Assembly: GCF_003201355.1 (NCBI RefSeq)
Contig: NZ_QICL01000019.1
Location: 26,066 to 90,065 of the forward strand
Direction of reading: 5' to 3'
Length of the DNA stretch: 64,000 nucleotides
From: Indolivaga alginatilytica
Lineage (GTDB): Bacteria > Bacteroidota > Bacteroidia > Bacteroidales > Dysgonomonadaceae
How positions within the stretch are numbered: position 1 is the first letter of the stretch; the number at the start of each line of letters is the position of its first letter. Positions 1-7,914 of this stretch are shown here, one piece after another. The translations under genes were made by a program, and so were the position numbers. The notes below the pieces were generated by a model that did no database searches, was not told the origin of the DNA, and saw nothing but the letters and a program-made list of their open reading frames with translations.

Positions 1-1720
1 GTAATTTTGCTGAAGGGTTTACATCACCAAATAATACATCAGCAATAGAGTTTCCGGCTTCCGATCCCAACCACCATGTATAAAGAATAGCAGGAACGTT
101 ATCAGCAGTCCAATTAAACACTAATGGACGACCTGCATTGATTAGAACAACAACGGGTTTGCCTGTTGCCTGAATAGCTTTTACCAATTCCTCCTGAACA
201 CCGGGTAAACTTATATCACTACGGCTTTTCGCTTCGCCGCTCATATCGCGTCTTTCTCCGATACTCAATATTACCACATCTGCTTGGTTAGCTATGGAAA
301 CAGCCTCAGCAAATCCGCTTTTGTCTTCTCCTTCTATTTCACACCCCTTAGCGTAAAGCAATTTAGACGTTTTGCCAACTTTATTTTGTAGGCCGTCCCA
401 TTGTGATACAATAAATTTATCATAATCTACCTCATCCAGTTCTACTGACCAGAAACCAAGATTTTGCCTGTATTCTTTTACCAAAGGTCCTATAAAAGCA
501 ATTGTTTTGGTTTCTTTAGATAGTGGTAAAACATTATTTTCGTTTTTCAACAATACAATACTTTTAGCTCCTATCTCGCGTGCAGCTTTAGTATGCTCGG
601 GGTTATTCATAGCAGCCTCTTGTCTCTTGACATCGCTATATTTATAAGGATCTTCAAATAATCCCATTTCGAATTTCTTATACAGAATACGTCTTACAGC
701 ATCATCAACCAAAGCAATATCTACTTTCTTTTCTTTAACTAAATCTGCCAGATTATTTTTATAACATCTACTCTCCATATCCATATCGCTTCCTGCAACA
801 ATAGCAGCCAAAGCAGCATCTTTTCCATCTTTCACAAAACCATGCTGCTTCATCTCTCCAATCGATCCCCAATCAGACACCACGAAGCCTTTAAAACCCC
901 ATAGTCCTTTTAGAATATCACGTTGCAGGAATACACTCCCGGTTGCGGGAATACCATTCAGGTCATTAAACGAATTCATAAAAGTGGCAGCACCTGCATC
1001 TAAAGCAGCCTTGAAAGGAGGCAGATATACTTCCCAAAGCATACGTTCACTCATATCTACCGAATTATAATCACGTCCGCCAACGGCAGCACCATAAGCA
1101 GCAAAGTGTTTAGCACAAGCCATTACACTTGTTATATCGCCTAATTTTTCTCCCTGAAAACCTTTTACTCTGGCTTTTGCAATTAAAGAACCCAGATAAG
1201 GATCTTCTCCTGCACCTTCCATCACACGCCCCCAACGAGGGTCACGGCCGATATCTACCATCGGAGCAAATGTCCAGTGAATACCGCTCGCAGCAGCTTC
1301 TACAGCAGCAATACGTGCTCCTAATTCAATAGCATCTAAATCCCAGCTGGCAGCTTCAGCCAATGGAATAGGAAAAGTAGTTTTATAACCATGTATCACA
1401 TCTTGTCCGAAAAGCAAAGGAATTTTCAATCTCGATTGCATTGCCATTTCCTGACATTGACGAGTATGAGCCACACCTTTTACATTTAGCATAGAGCCTA
1501 TCTGACCCGTACGAATCTGATTTTGTTTATCTCCATCTTTCGTTATCGGTCCGGTAGCCGAAGACCACTCTCCCGTGTATTGATTCAATTGCCCGACTTT
1601 TTCTTCGAGGGTCATTTGTTTAAGCAAATCATCTACTCGTTTATCTATCGCCGGATTTTGGGCTGTCAGACTTAAAACAGCCGACGCCGTAATAAAAGCG
1701 GTTAGGAATGTTTTTTTCAT
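1..1720 (-). CDS. Glycoside hydrolase family 3 beta-glucosidase-like protein, 3' part missing
   Basis: About 573 codons are visible; the C-terminus lies beyond the left edge. The start codon is the ATG at 1720-1718, followed by a Sec signal peptide (residues 1-20, ending LSLTA-QN). The GH3 N-terminal TIM barrel is clear: FGQDVIHG (104-111), GRDPRWGRVMEGAGEDPY (158-175), the KHF motif at 204-206, and GFVVSDWGS with the expected nucleophile Asp at residue 283. The start of the second alpha/beta domain follows, with ADVVILSIGER and a GRPLVFNW segment. GH3 enzymes of this BglX type remove terminal beta-linked glucose or xylose from oligosaccharides in the periplasm; the exact substrate cannot be told here. 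The gene is divergent from a GH20 hexosaminidase. A perfect TAnnTTTG -7 box lies upstream at 1763-1770. Confidence 0.93.
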   Translation of the reverse strand, partial: MKKTFLTAFITASAVLSLTAQNPAIDKRVDDLLKQMTLEEKVGQLNQYTGEWSSATGPITKDGDKQNQIRTGQIGSMLNVKGVAHTRQCQEMAMQSRLKIPLLFGQDVIHGYKTTFPIPLAEAASWDLDAIELGARIAAVEAAASGIHWTFAPMVDIGRDPRWGRVMEGAGEDPYLGSLIAKARVKGFQGEKLGDITSVMACAKHFAAYGAAVGGRDYNSVDMSERMLWEVYLPPFKAALDAGAATFMNSFNDLNGIPATGSVFLQRDILKGLWGFKGFVVSDWGSIGEMKQHGFVKDGKDAALAAIVAGSDMDMESRCYKNNLADLVKEKKVDIALVDDAVRRILYKKFEMGLFEDPYKYSDVKRQEAAMNNPEHTKAAREIGAKSIVLLKNENNVLPLSKETKTIAFIGPLVKEYRQNLGFWSVELDEVDYDKFIVSQWDGLQNKVGKTSKLLYAKGCEIEGEDKSGFAEAVSIANQADVVILSIGERRDMSGEAKSRSDISLPGVQEELVKAIQATGKPVVVLINAGRPLVFNWTADNVPAILYTWWLGSEAGNSIADVLFGDVNPSAKL

Positions 1721-1762
1721 TGATATTAATATTTTATGTAACATTATTGGTTATTCAATCTT

Positions 1763-1770
1763 CAAATATA
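1763..1770 (-). promoter_or_regulatory. Bacteroidota -7 promoter box for the GH3 gene
   Basis: The minus strand reads TATATTTG, a full match to the Bacteroidota TAnnTTTG -7 element, 43 bp before the GH3 start codon. No TTTG -33 box is seen at the expected spacing, so the call rests on the -7 match alone. Confidence 0.5.
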
Positions 1771-1800
1771 TTGATTATTTGTCATAATAACACTAACCCC

Positions 1801-1900
1801 AAATAAGTAATAGAAAAGATTTAATATACATTCCTCAATTATAACTATCAGTTATAATTATGCTTATCGAAACCATAAAAAAATCTAAGATCTAAAATCA
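1801..1900 (-). repeat. IPE repeat, degenerate full-length copy
   Basis: Read on the minus strand this follows the IPE plan in order: an AGATCTTAGATT version of the first palindrome plus a T-run, GGTTTCGATAAGCATAA, a central hairpin, GTATATTAAAT, and a TTACTTA end. The central hairpin is a perfect 10-bp inverted repeat (AATTATAACT, 3-nt spacer, AGTTATAATT at 1837-1859). It lies in the divergent GH3/GH20 promoter region, so it could also serve as an operator. Confidence 0.6.
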
Positions 1901-1943
1901 AAACCTATTTCTTAATTTAACACACCATATTATCTAAAAATTG

Positions 1944-1951
1944 TATATTTA
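1944..1951 (+). promoter_or_regulatory. Likely -7 promoter box for the GH20 gene
   Basis: TATATTTA matches 7 of 8 positions of TAnnTTTG and lies 30 bp before the GH20 start codon. No clear -33 box was found. Confidence 0.35.
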
Positions 1952-1981
1952 CATACTCATTCTATAAACCAACTATAAACC

Positions 1982-4267
1982 ATGAAAAAGCTCTTTGTAC
2001 TTTTATTCCTTCTTTGTGCGATCTTTCTTTGTGCACAAAATTCGAAAGCACAGGAATTACCCCTTATCCCCTATCCTTCCAATATTCAAACCGGAAGTGG
2101 AAGTTTTGCGATTAACGGAAATACAAAAATCGTTGTAGCAGACATGTCCAAATTCAACAATGAAGCAACCTACCTGCAATCATTGCTGAAATCGGCTATC
2201 GGTAAAGACGTATTTATTGCTAAAAGTGGAACCAAAAATGTAATTGAAATAAAATACAATTCTCAGTTAGAAAAAGCAGAGGCTTATACCCTTGAAGTTA
2301 CACCCGATAAAATTACTATATCGGCAAGTAACGGGCACGGAGCATTCAATGCATTACAAACTATCAGACAATTACTACCTCCGACTATCGAAACTGTTGG
2401 AAATAATACTCTGACATCTGTTTCAATACCAAGTCTGAAAATTGAAGACAGCCCCGCATTTAGCTGGAGAGGAATGCATCTTGATGTATCTCGTCACTTT
2501 TTCACTCTTGATTATCTGAAAAAACATATTGACAGACTTGCTCTCTATAAATTCAATAAATTCCATTTACACTTAACTGACGACCAAGGATGGCGCCTTG
2601 AGATTAAGAAATACCCAAAGCTGACCAACGAAGGTGCATGGCGTACATTCAACAACCAAGATTCTGCTTGTATGAAAAAAGCGGTAGAGAATCCGAATTT
2701 CAAGATTGACCCTCGTTTTATCCATGAAAAAGATGGAAAAACGGTGTATGGTGGATTCTATACTCAGGAAGAAATGAAAGATCTTATCGCATATGCTCAA
2801 TCGAAACATATTGAAATTATCCCCGAAATAGATGTTCCCGGACATATGATGGCTGCCATCAATTCGTATCCTTATCTTATTGAAGGACAAAAATCAGAAT
2901 GGGGAGAGCTTTTCTCAACTCCTGTTTGTCCATGTAAAGAAGAAGCATACACTTTTACAAAAGATGTACTACAAGAAGTAATTGACCTTTTCCCTTCGAA
3001 ATACATTCATATTGGAGCAGACGAAGTAGACAAAAAATCGTGGAGCAATTCAGAACTGTGTAAAGAATTTATGAAAGCCAATGGACTCGAAGATGTGGAT
3101 AAACTACAGAGCCACTTTGTACACGAAATGCAAGAATTTGTAGAATCCCACGGTAAAAAAATTATTGCTTGGGACGAAATACTCGAAGGAGGTACAAATC
3201 CAAATGTAACCATTATGTATTGGAGAGGCTGGGTAAAAGATGCTCCTAAAAAAGCTGTATTAGGAAATAGCGAAGTGATAATGACTCCTACAAATCCTCT
3301 TTACTTCGACTATGTTAACAATAATATCAGTGTAAATAATGTATACCACATGGAAGTGATTCCGGCGGATGTACCTGCGGACAAAGCACATCTGATACAA
3401 GGAGCACAAGCTAATCTTTGGACGGAAATGATTCCGACTGAACAACAAGCCGAATTCCAGATGTATCCTCGTATGATTGCATTGGCAGAACGCACATGGA
3501 CAAATAACACCGGTAGGTTTGACGAATTTTCTCAACGTCTTCTAAAACAATATCCAAGACTTGATGCTCTGGGAATAAATTACAGATTGCCCGATATTGA
3601 AGGATTTGCCCAAGAGAATGTTTTTATAGGATCAACCGATTTTATGGTAAACAGCCCACTTCCCGATATGACTATACACTACACGCTTGATGGAGACATT
3701 CCGACTGTTGATTCGCCCAAACTATCGCAACCCATCTCAATATCTCAACCAACGCTTCTAAAAATGGCTCTATTCAGTTCAGGAGGAGTGAGAGGTGAGA
3801 TATACAGTCTAAATTTTAGACCTACAACTTTAAGTAAAGCTGTAATAGTAGAAAACACGAATGCAGGGCTTCGTTGCGATTTCTTCAATAAGTTTTACAA
3901 AAACACTAAAGAAATAGTAGGTACTCCCGATGAAACATTCGTAGTGCCAAACATTCAAGCCCCAAAAGAAACTAATTCGTTCGGATTGAAATTCAACGGA
4001 TATATCAATGTTCCCGAAACAGGTATTTATAGTTTCTTCTTCAATTGCGACGATGGCGGAGTGCTTTATATAGCCGGAGAAACTGTTGTGGATAACGACG
4101 GACAACATTCTGCCATAATGAAAAGCGGACAGGTAGCCTTAGAAAAAGGCTTGCAACCCTTTCAATTAGATTTCCTTGAAGGAGGTGGTGGTTACACACT
4201 AAAACTTCAATACAGTTTCAATGGAGGTGCAGTACAAGAAATTCCTGATAGTTGGTTTAAACATTAA
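1982..4267 (+). CDS. Secreted GH20 beta-N-acetylhexosaminidase with PA14 domain
   Basis: The 761-residue product starts with a Sec signal peptide (1-24). A GH20b-like N-terminal domain (about 27-155) precedes the GH20 catalytic barrel (about 160-520). The catalytic Asp-Glu pair is in HIGADEVD (D347, E348), and HLHLTDDQGWRLEIKKYP (195-212) is typical of the family. A chitobiase C-terminal-like segment (about 565-630) and a PA14 domain (about 640-761, FNCDDGGVLYIAG) follow; PA14 usually binds carbohydrate. The enzyme should release terminal GlcNAc or GalNAc from glycans, glycoproteins or chitin oligomers in the periplasm or at the cell surface. It ends just before a strong bidirectional terminator and is divergent from a GH3 enzyme, suggesting a small glycan-degrading locus. 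Confidence 0.95.
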   Translation: MKKLFVLLFLLCAIFLCAQNSKAQELPLIPYPSNIQTGSGSFAINGNTKIVVADMSKFNNEATYLQSLLKSAIGKDVFIAKSGTKNVIEIKYNSQLEKAEAYTLEVTPDKITISASNGHGAFNALQTIRQLLPPTIETVGNNTLTSVSIPSLKIEDSPAFSWRGMHLDVSRHFFTLDYLKKHIDRLALYKFNKFHLHLTDDQGWRLEIKKYPKLTNEGAWRTFNNQDSACMKKAVENPNFKIDPRFIHEKDGKTVYGGFYTQEEMKDLIAYAQSKHIEIIPEIDVPGHMMAAINSYPYLIEGQKSEWGELFSTPVCPCKEEAYTFTKDVLQEVIDLFPSKYIHIGADEVDKKSWSNSELCKEFMKANGLEDVDKLQSHFVHEMQEFVESHGKKIIAWDEILEGGTNPNVTIMYWRGWVKDAPKKAVLGNSEVIMTPTNPLYFDYVNNNISVNNVYHMEVIPADVPADKAHLIQGAQANLWTEMIPTEQQAEFQMYPRMIALAERTWTNNTGRFDEFSQRLLKQYPRLDALGINYRLPDIEGFAQENVFIGSTDFMVNSPLPDMTIHYTLDGDIPTVDSPKLSQPISISQPTLLKMALFSSGGVRGEIYSLNFRPTTLSKAVIVENTNAGLRCDFFNKFYKNTKEIVGTPDETFVVPNIQAPKETNSFGLKFNGYINVPETGIYSFFFNCDDGGVLYIAGETVVDNDGQHSAIMKSGQVALEKGLQPFQLDFLEGGGGYTLKLQYSFNGGAVQEIPDSWFKH

Positions 4268-4288
4268 GACCAATAGATATACCATAAT

Positions 4289-4320
4289 AAAAAAGAGCTC
4301 AACTATTTGAGCTCTTTTTT
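4289..4320. terminator. Strong bidirectional intrinsic terminator
   Basis: A perfect 14-bp stem (AAAAAAGAGCTCAA / TTGAGCTCTTTTTT) with a CTAT loop has A-runs on one side and T-runs on the other. It lies between the convergent GH20 gene and the membrane-protein gene ending at 4347, so it can stop both. Confidence 0.9.
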
Positions 4321-4346
4321 ATTTCCTACAAAACATGAAAGCTAAA

Positions 4347-4844
4347 CTAGCGCTTTTTTGATTTCCAAGGTTTAAAGACAGAAATTACAATCATAAACAA
4401 TAACAAACCCGATTGAAAGAATCCACTGATTTCCATAAACCTATTATTTGCAATAAACTCAGCATTATAAACAACTTCCTCTTTCAATTCGCTTATAAGA
4501 CTCAGATTCTGAGTAAGCGCAGGATGATAAGCAAATGTACCGAACAGTATCTGAGCCACAGTGATTATCCATTTAACAATAATCCATCGATGTTTGAAAA
4601 AGCCCCAGTTAGTAAATATTCCATACACAATGCCAATAACTAAACTGGTCATAGCACCCGTAATTATTAGCCAATTATCTACCACAAGCAGTATGCTGTA
4701 TTTCATATGTAGCTCATCTACCGATTGTGCCTTTGACAAAAATGTAATAAGCACCATAGCTATGGCTCCACTAGTCCATATCATGGCAAATATTAAGTGG
4801 AGTATTTTAAGAACTTTGATACCTTTTGATCCTAATTTTTTCAT
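4347..4844 (-). CDS. Four-helix integral membrane protein, DUF2269-like
   Basis: The 165-residue protein has four hydrophobic segments at about 11-33, 50-75, 86-108 and 137-158, with a His in the first (ILHLIFAMIWTSG). This size and the WTSG motif resemble DUF2269-type predicted integral membrane proteins, whose biochemical role is unknown. It follows the MarR gene on the same strand with a 44-bp gap holding TTGATAGTCAA, which resembles a motif in the MarR promoter. The regulator may therefore control it. The family assignment is from memory of the sequence pattern and is moderate. Confidence 0.75.
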   Translation of the reverse strand: MKKLGSKGIKVLKILHLIFAMIWTSGAIAMVLITFLSKAQSVDELHMKYSILLVVDNWLIITGAMTSLVIGIVYGIFTNWGFFKHRWIIVKWIITVAQILFGTFAYHPALTQNLSLISELKEEVVYNAEFIANNRFMEISGFFQSGLLLFMIVISVFKPWKSKKR

Positions 4845-4860
4845 ATTGTTAGTTTAATAG

Positions 4861-4871
4861 TTGATAGTCAA
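4861..4871. promoter_or_regulatory. Operator-like inverted repeat shared with the MarR promoter
   Basis: TTGATAGTCAA has TTGA/TCAA arms and lies 17 bp upstream of the 4844 start codon. It is nearly the same as TTGATTAGTCAA in the MarR promoter at 5351-5362. Regulation by the neighbouring MarR protein is inferred from this similarity only. Confidence 0.35.
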
Positions 4872-4888
4872 TATTTAAAAGAAAAAAA

Positions 4889-5317
4889 TTATTTTGACTC
4901 TTCTACATTCGAATAGATACGTTGCAAAAGCTGCTTCAGCAATTCGTATTCAGCCGAATTTATATCTTTGAGTACCTTTTCGAGAGCCAAATCGCCACAC
5001 TTAAGAGCCAAAGGCATCAAGTTCTTGCCCTCTTCTGTTATTTGAATAGCGTTTTCACGTTGTGAAACATGAATACGACATACCAAACCTCTGTCTTCAA
5101 GGTTATCAATGGTACGCTTTATAGCCGCCGCATCCTTGCAAAGCAAAGTAGCTATTTCCTGTTGACTCAATCCATCTTTATAGTACAAGCACCTGAGGAC
5201 TATAAACTGCGAGTGTGGCAGCTCAATATTGTTTCGCTTAAGCTCTATCCTCAACATTTTATCCAATGAAAAAGAGGCTCTGTTTAATAGGAATCCCAGC
5301 GAATATAAATTGTTCAT
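4889..5317 (-). CDS. MarR-family winged-helix transcriptional regulator
   Basis: This 142-residue protein has MarR architecture: an N-terminal dimerisation helix, then a winged helix at about 33-100 with HTH segment LSQQEIATLLCKDAAAIKRTIDNLEDRGLV and wing CRIHVSQRENAIQITEEGK. MarR proteins are usually repressors released by small ligands, and often control efflux. The gene lies between a membrane protein and an export operon on the same strand. Its own promoter carries a perfect inverted repeat (5349-5364), fitting autoregulation. Whether it also controls the TolC-HlyD-ABC operon is not shown; a different palindrome sits in that promoter. Confidence 0.9.
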   Translation of the reverse strand: MNNLYSLGFLLNRASFSLDKMLRIELKRNNIELPHSQFIVLRCLYYKDGLSQQEIATLLCKDAAAIKRTIDNLEDRGLVCRIHVSQRENAIQITEEGKNLMPLALKCGDLALEKVLKDINSAEYELLKQLLQRIYSNVEESK

Positions 5318-5332
5318 AATAATCTGTTTTTA

Positions 5333-5340
5333 CAAATATA
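5333..5340 (-). promoter_or_regulatory. -7 promoter box for the MarR gene
   Basis: The minus strand reads TATATTTG, a perfect TAnnTTTG, 15 bp before the MarR start. TATTG ending at 5360 lies 19 bp further upstream as a near -33 box. Confidence 0.6.
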
Positions 5341-5348
5341 TAAAAAAC

Positions 5349-5364
5349 TATTGATTAGTCAATA
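5349..5364. promoter_or_regulatory. Palindromic operator candidate in the MarR promoter
   Basis: TATTGATTAGTCAATA is an inverted repeat with 6-bp arms and a TTAG centre. It covers the near -33 element and the upstream spacer of the MarR promoter, a position where repressor binding would block RNA polymerase. MarR proteins commonly bind such TTG...CAA palindromes. Confidence 0.5.
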
Positions 5365-5377
5365 ATTCTATTAAGCA

Positions 5378-5411
5378 TAAAAGAAGAGCACACAATGCGG
5401 CTCTTCTTTTA
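5378..5411 (-). terminator. Intrinsic terminator of the export operon
   Basis: A 12-bp stem (TAAAAGAAGAGC / GCTCTTCTTTTA) closes a 10-nt loop. On the minus strand the descending arm is T-rich. It lies 36 bp past the last permease stop codon and before the MarR promoter, so it should separate the two units. Confidence 0.75.
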
Positions 5412-5446
5412 CAATAAGGACAAATATTAGAAATAGTTATGTGACC

Positions 5447-6655
5447 TTAAAATTTACTCATTGAAGGATGTTTTCCTTTATATTTTGGATCGTAATTATC
5501 TATCCACCAATAATACATCATAGTGGCAAGTGCCCAATAAACAACCACCTGAACCCACAGAACTACATACTCAAACCAAACATCGGAGAGAGTTGCACCC
5601 ATCGTATTGATGCTTACAAAACCATGAATGCCCGGAGTGGATGGCAGAAGATATGCAATAGCCTTCAAGACGGGAGGTATAGACACCCAAGGCCATGAAA
5701 TTCCTGACATAAACAAAAACGGCACACTAGTAAATACAACTAATAACATTACAAACTCTCGTTGAGAACAGAAGTAAGATAAAGTCATAGCAAAAAAGGT
5801 AGCCGCCAGAATATAAGGAAAAAGAAACACTGCAATAGTCAAAGGATCTCCAATCTGAGGGAGATTAAACAAATAGGGAACAACTCGCAACACCCATGCA
5901 GATGTGATTATATACAGAGTACTATAACAGAAACCCTTACCAATAGTCAATTTCAAGGGATGAATATTTTTCCCTTCCGACATATGGGATGCAACAGTAA
6001 ATCGCTTTTTATCATTATGAGTACCTACAATAGTACCTATACCCAACAGCAATGTTTGCTGAATAACGAGGATAAGAATTGCAGGAACCAAAAAGCTGGC
6101 AAAACCATTGGAGACATTATAGAAGGACACCCATTCATAATCTACCGCTTCCATTGTAGAAGCATCTTGCGCACGTGTGCCATGCCCCATATCGTTCACC
6201 CTGATATCAGCTCCCATTTCCAGAGACACTTCCATACAAGTAAGCAGCATTGCCTTATAAAAAAGCATACTACTCATATCAGAATATACTAAAACGGCAG
6301 TTTGCTGTGCAGTATTCAGATCAATACTGAATGATGCAGGAATATATATAATTCCGTATGCTTCTTTACGGCGAACGGCTTCGCGAGCTTCTTCCATATC
6401 GGCAACATGCGCAACTACATTTACATCGGCGGCTCCATCTACTTTACGCGTAAACTCTCGTGACAAAGCTGAGTTAGACTCATCTACCACGATAACCTTT
6501 ACTTCATGAACTGCCTCATTATTGTATAAAAAAGCATACAATACCGGATAGGCAAGTGGAACTATTAAGAACAATAGTACTACTGCCGGATCCCGAAAGA
6601 CAACTTTCAGCTCATGTAACCATACGTAATATATATCAAGCAATAATTTTTTCAT
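5447..6655 (-). CDS. ABC-2 type exporter permease (second of pair)
   Basis: This 402-residue protein has the ABC-2 membrane plan of YhhJ/YbhR-type permeases: one N-terminal transmembrane helix (about 22-42), a large extracytoplasmic domain (about 43-185), then five or six helices, including FASFLVPAILILVIQQTLLLGIGTIVG and FLFMSGISWPW. It should form the inner-membrane channel of a tripartite exporter with its partner at 6652-7821, the HlyD-like adaptor and the TolC-like channel. Its start overlaps the partner's stop by 4 bp, so translation is probably coupled. No nucleotide-binding subunit is in the operon, a usual finding for this cassette in the phylum as far as I know. Substrate unknown. 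Confidence 0.9.
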   Translation of the reverse strand: MKKLLLDIYYVWLHELKVVFRDPAVVLLFLIVPLAYPVLYAFLYNNEAVHEVKVIVVDESNSALSREFTRKVDGAADVNVVAHVADMEEAREAVRRKEAYGIIYIPASFSIDLNTAQQTAVLVYSDMSSMLFYKAMLLTCMEVSLEMGADIRVNDMGHGTRAQDASTMEAVDYEWVSFYNVSNGFASFLVPAILILVIQQTLLLGIGTIVGTHNDKKRFTVASHMSEGKNIHPLKLTIGKGFCYSTLYIITSAWVLRVVPYLFNLPQIGDPLTIAVFLFPYILAATFFAMTLSYFCSQREFVMLLVVFTSVPFLFMSGISWPWVSIPPVLKAIAYLLPSTPGIHGFVSINTMGATLSDVWFEYVVLWVQVVVYWALATMMYYWWIDNYDPKYKGKHPSMSKF

Positions 6656-7821
6656 TCTTCGTATACATTTTCGTACATAAAGTTTCTAACCCTACCCATA
6701 CAGATCAATCCCAGAAAGAAAAATCCTAACAGAGTAGCATAGTGATAAGCCGAATATTGCCATGCAATACCATTAAGAGCCTGATCGACATAAATCAAGA
6801 AGAAATGCCGAAGAGGAAACAAGAAGCTTAATGCATAAAGGACAGGGCTCATAGCTATTGACGGAAACGAAAAGCCGGTTATAGAAAAGGAAATCATCCC
6901 TAATAAACTTGCCGCACTCAACGATAATCTATAATTTCCAAAAACTGCAAGCAACATCAGTCCAAACCCTTGAGCCGATAGTATCAAACACAAGTAAGCA
7001 AAGCAAATAGGAAAGAAACCTGAGTTTAACGGGAAATTATTATAATAGTACAATACTGACATAAAGAATAACGACAGTACAAAAAAGAGAATCGTATAGG
7101 GTAAAATCTTACCGAATATTGCCTTTACAGTAGAACCACCAGCCAAATCGAGGAACTTACGCCCTGTTCCCATCTTTACCTCAGAACCAAAGCTAGATAT
7201 AGTAAACATAGCCAGAATCAAAAATATGATACCCGGAGTAAGCACATTATTCAGATATACGGAATAATTAAGCATCGGATTTCCGATAGGATGTGCCTCA
7301 ATGGATATAGGTTGCAAAATAGGCATTAATTGCCCTTGTGTATAACCTTTTGCCTCCCCCATTCGAAGACCGACAGATGCAGAAGCCAATACACTAATAG
7401 TCTTCATATCCTGAAACAATAACGAACCGGATATAAGAAAAGCATTATTAGTATAGAAAACTATCTTGGGACGATTGCCCGAAATAGCATCTTTAGCAAA
7501 ATTACGGGGAATAGTAAAAACTCCGTATACCTTCCCACGCTCCATTTCTACACGTGCTTCTTTGAATGAAAGACTCTTAAATTTGATATCAGTCTTCGCA
7601 AAAGCATCTAACTGACGAACCAAAGATCGTGAAGTCAACGAATTATCGAGATCAACCACAGCAATGGGTATCTTAGTCGGTAAACCTGCACTCATCATAT
7701 ACATGAGCAAACCAAATGTAAGTAATGGAGCAACAATCATCCCCCAGATACAAATCTTGGAAGATAATATACGTTTCCATTCCCTTATGAAGACTACCCA
7801 CATACCTTTTTCTGAAGCCAT
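6652..7821 (-). CDS. ABC-2 type exporter permease (first of pair)
   Basis: The 389-residue protein is a paralogue of the permease it overlaps downstream. It has an N-terminal helix (about 22-44), an extracytoplasmic domain containing IAVVDLDNSLTSRSLVRQL and VYGVFTIPRNFAKD (typical of ABC-2 permeases), and five to six C-terminal helices. The pair probably forms the inner-membrane heterodimer of a drug or lipid exporter. The 90-bp gap to the upstream HlyD gene is filled by a complete IPE repeat. Confidence 0.9.
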   Translation of the reverse strand: MASEKGMWVVFIREWKRILSSKICIWGMIVAPLLTFGLLMYMMSAGLPTKIPIAVVDLDNSLTSRSLVRQLDAFAKTDIKFKSLSFKEARVEMERGKVYGVFTIPRNFAKDAISGNRPKIVFYTNNAFLISGSLLFQDMKTISVLASASVGLRMGEAKGYTQGQLMPILQPISIEAHPIGNPMLNYSVYLNNVLTPGIIFLILAMFTISSFGSEVKMGTGRKFLDLAGGSTVKAIFGKILPYTILFFVLSLFFMSVLYYYNNFPLNSGFFPICFAYLCLILSAQGFGLMLLAVFGNYRLSLSAASLLGMISFSITGFSFPSIAMSPVLYALSFLFPLRHFFLIYVDQALNGIAWQYSAYHYATLLGFFFLGLICMGRVRNFMYENVYEE

Positions 7822-7828
7822 TCTTTAT

Positions 7829-7914
7829 TTAAGTAATGTTTATTATTTACTGCTATAATATAGCTACCCCTACTTATTATAATTGCCGAAGCAATAAAAG
7901 GTCTGTAACCTTTA
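7829..7914 (-). repeat. IPE repeat, full-length copy
   Basis: On the minus strand: AAAGGTTACAGACCTTTT, TTGCTTCGGCAA, a weakly paired middle, and an ATTACTTAA end. It spans the entire HlyD-permease gap, and its first bases supply the TAA stop of HlyD (7914-7912). Read in the gene direction, the first palindrome and its T-run look like a short terminator hairpin right at the stop codon. Confidence 0.85.

Noticed and set aside
5413..5451. Possible IPE left end (TTAAGGTCACATAACTATTT on the minus strand) after the ABC permease stop
   Set aside because: Only one half of the first palindrome is present and the rest does not follow the element order, so it was not listed as a copy.
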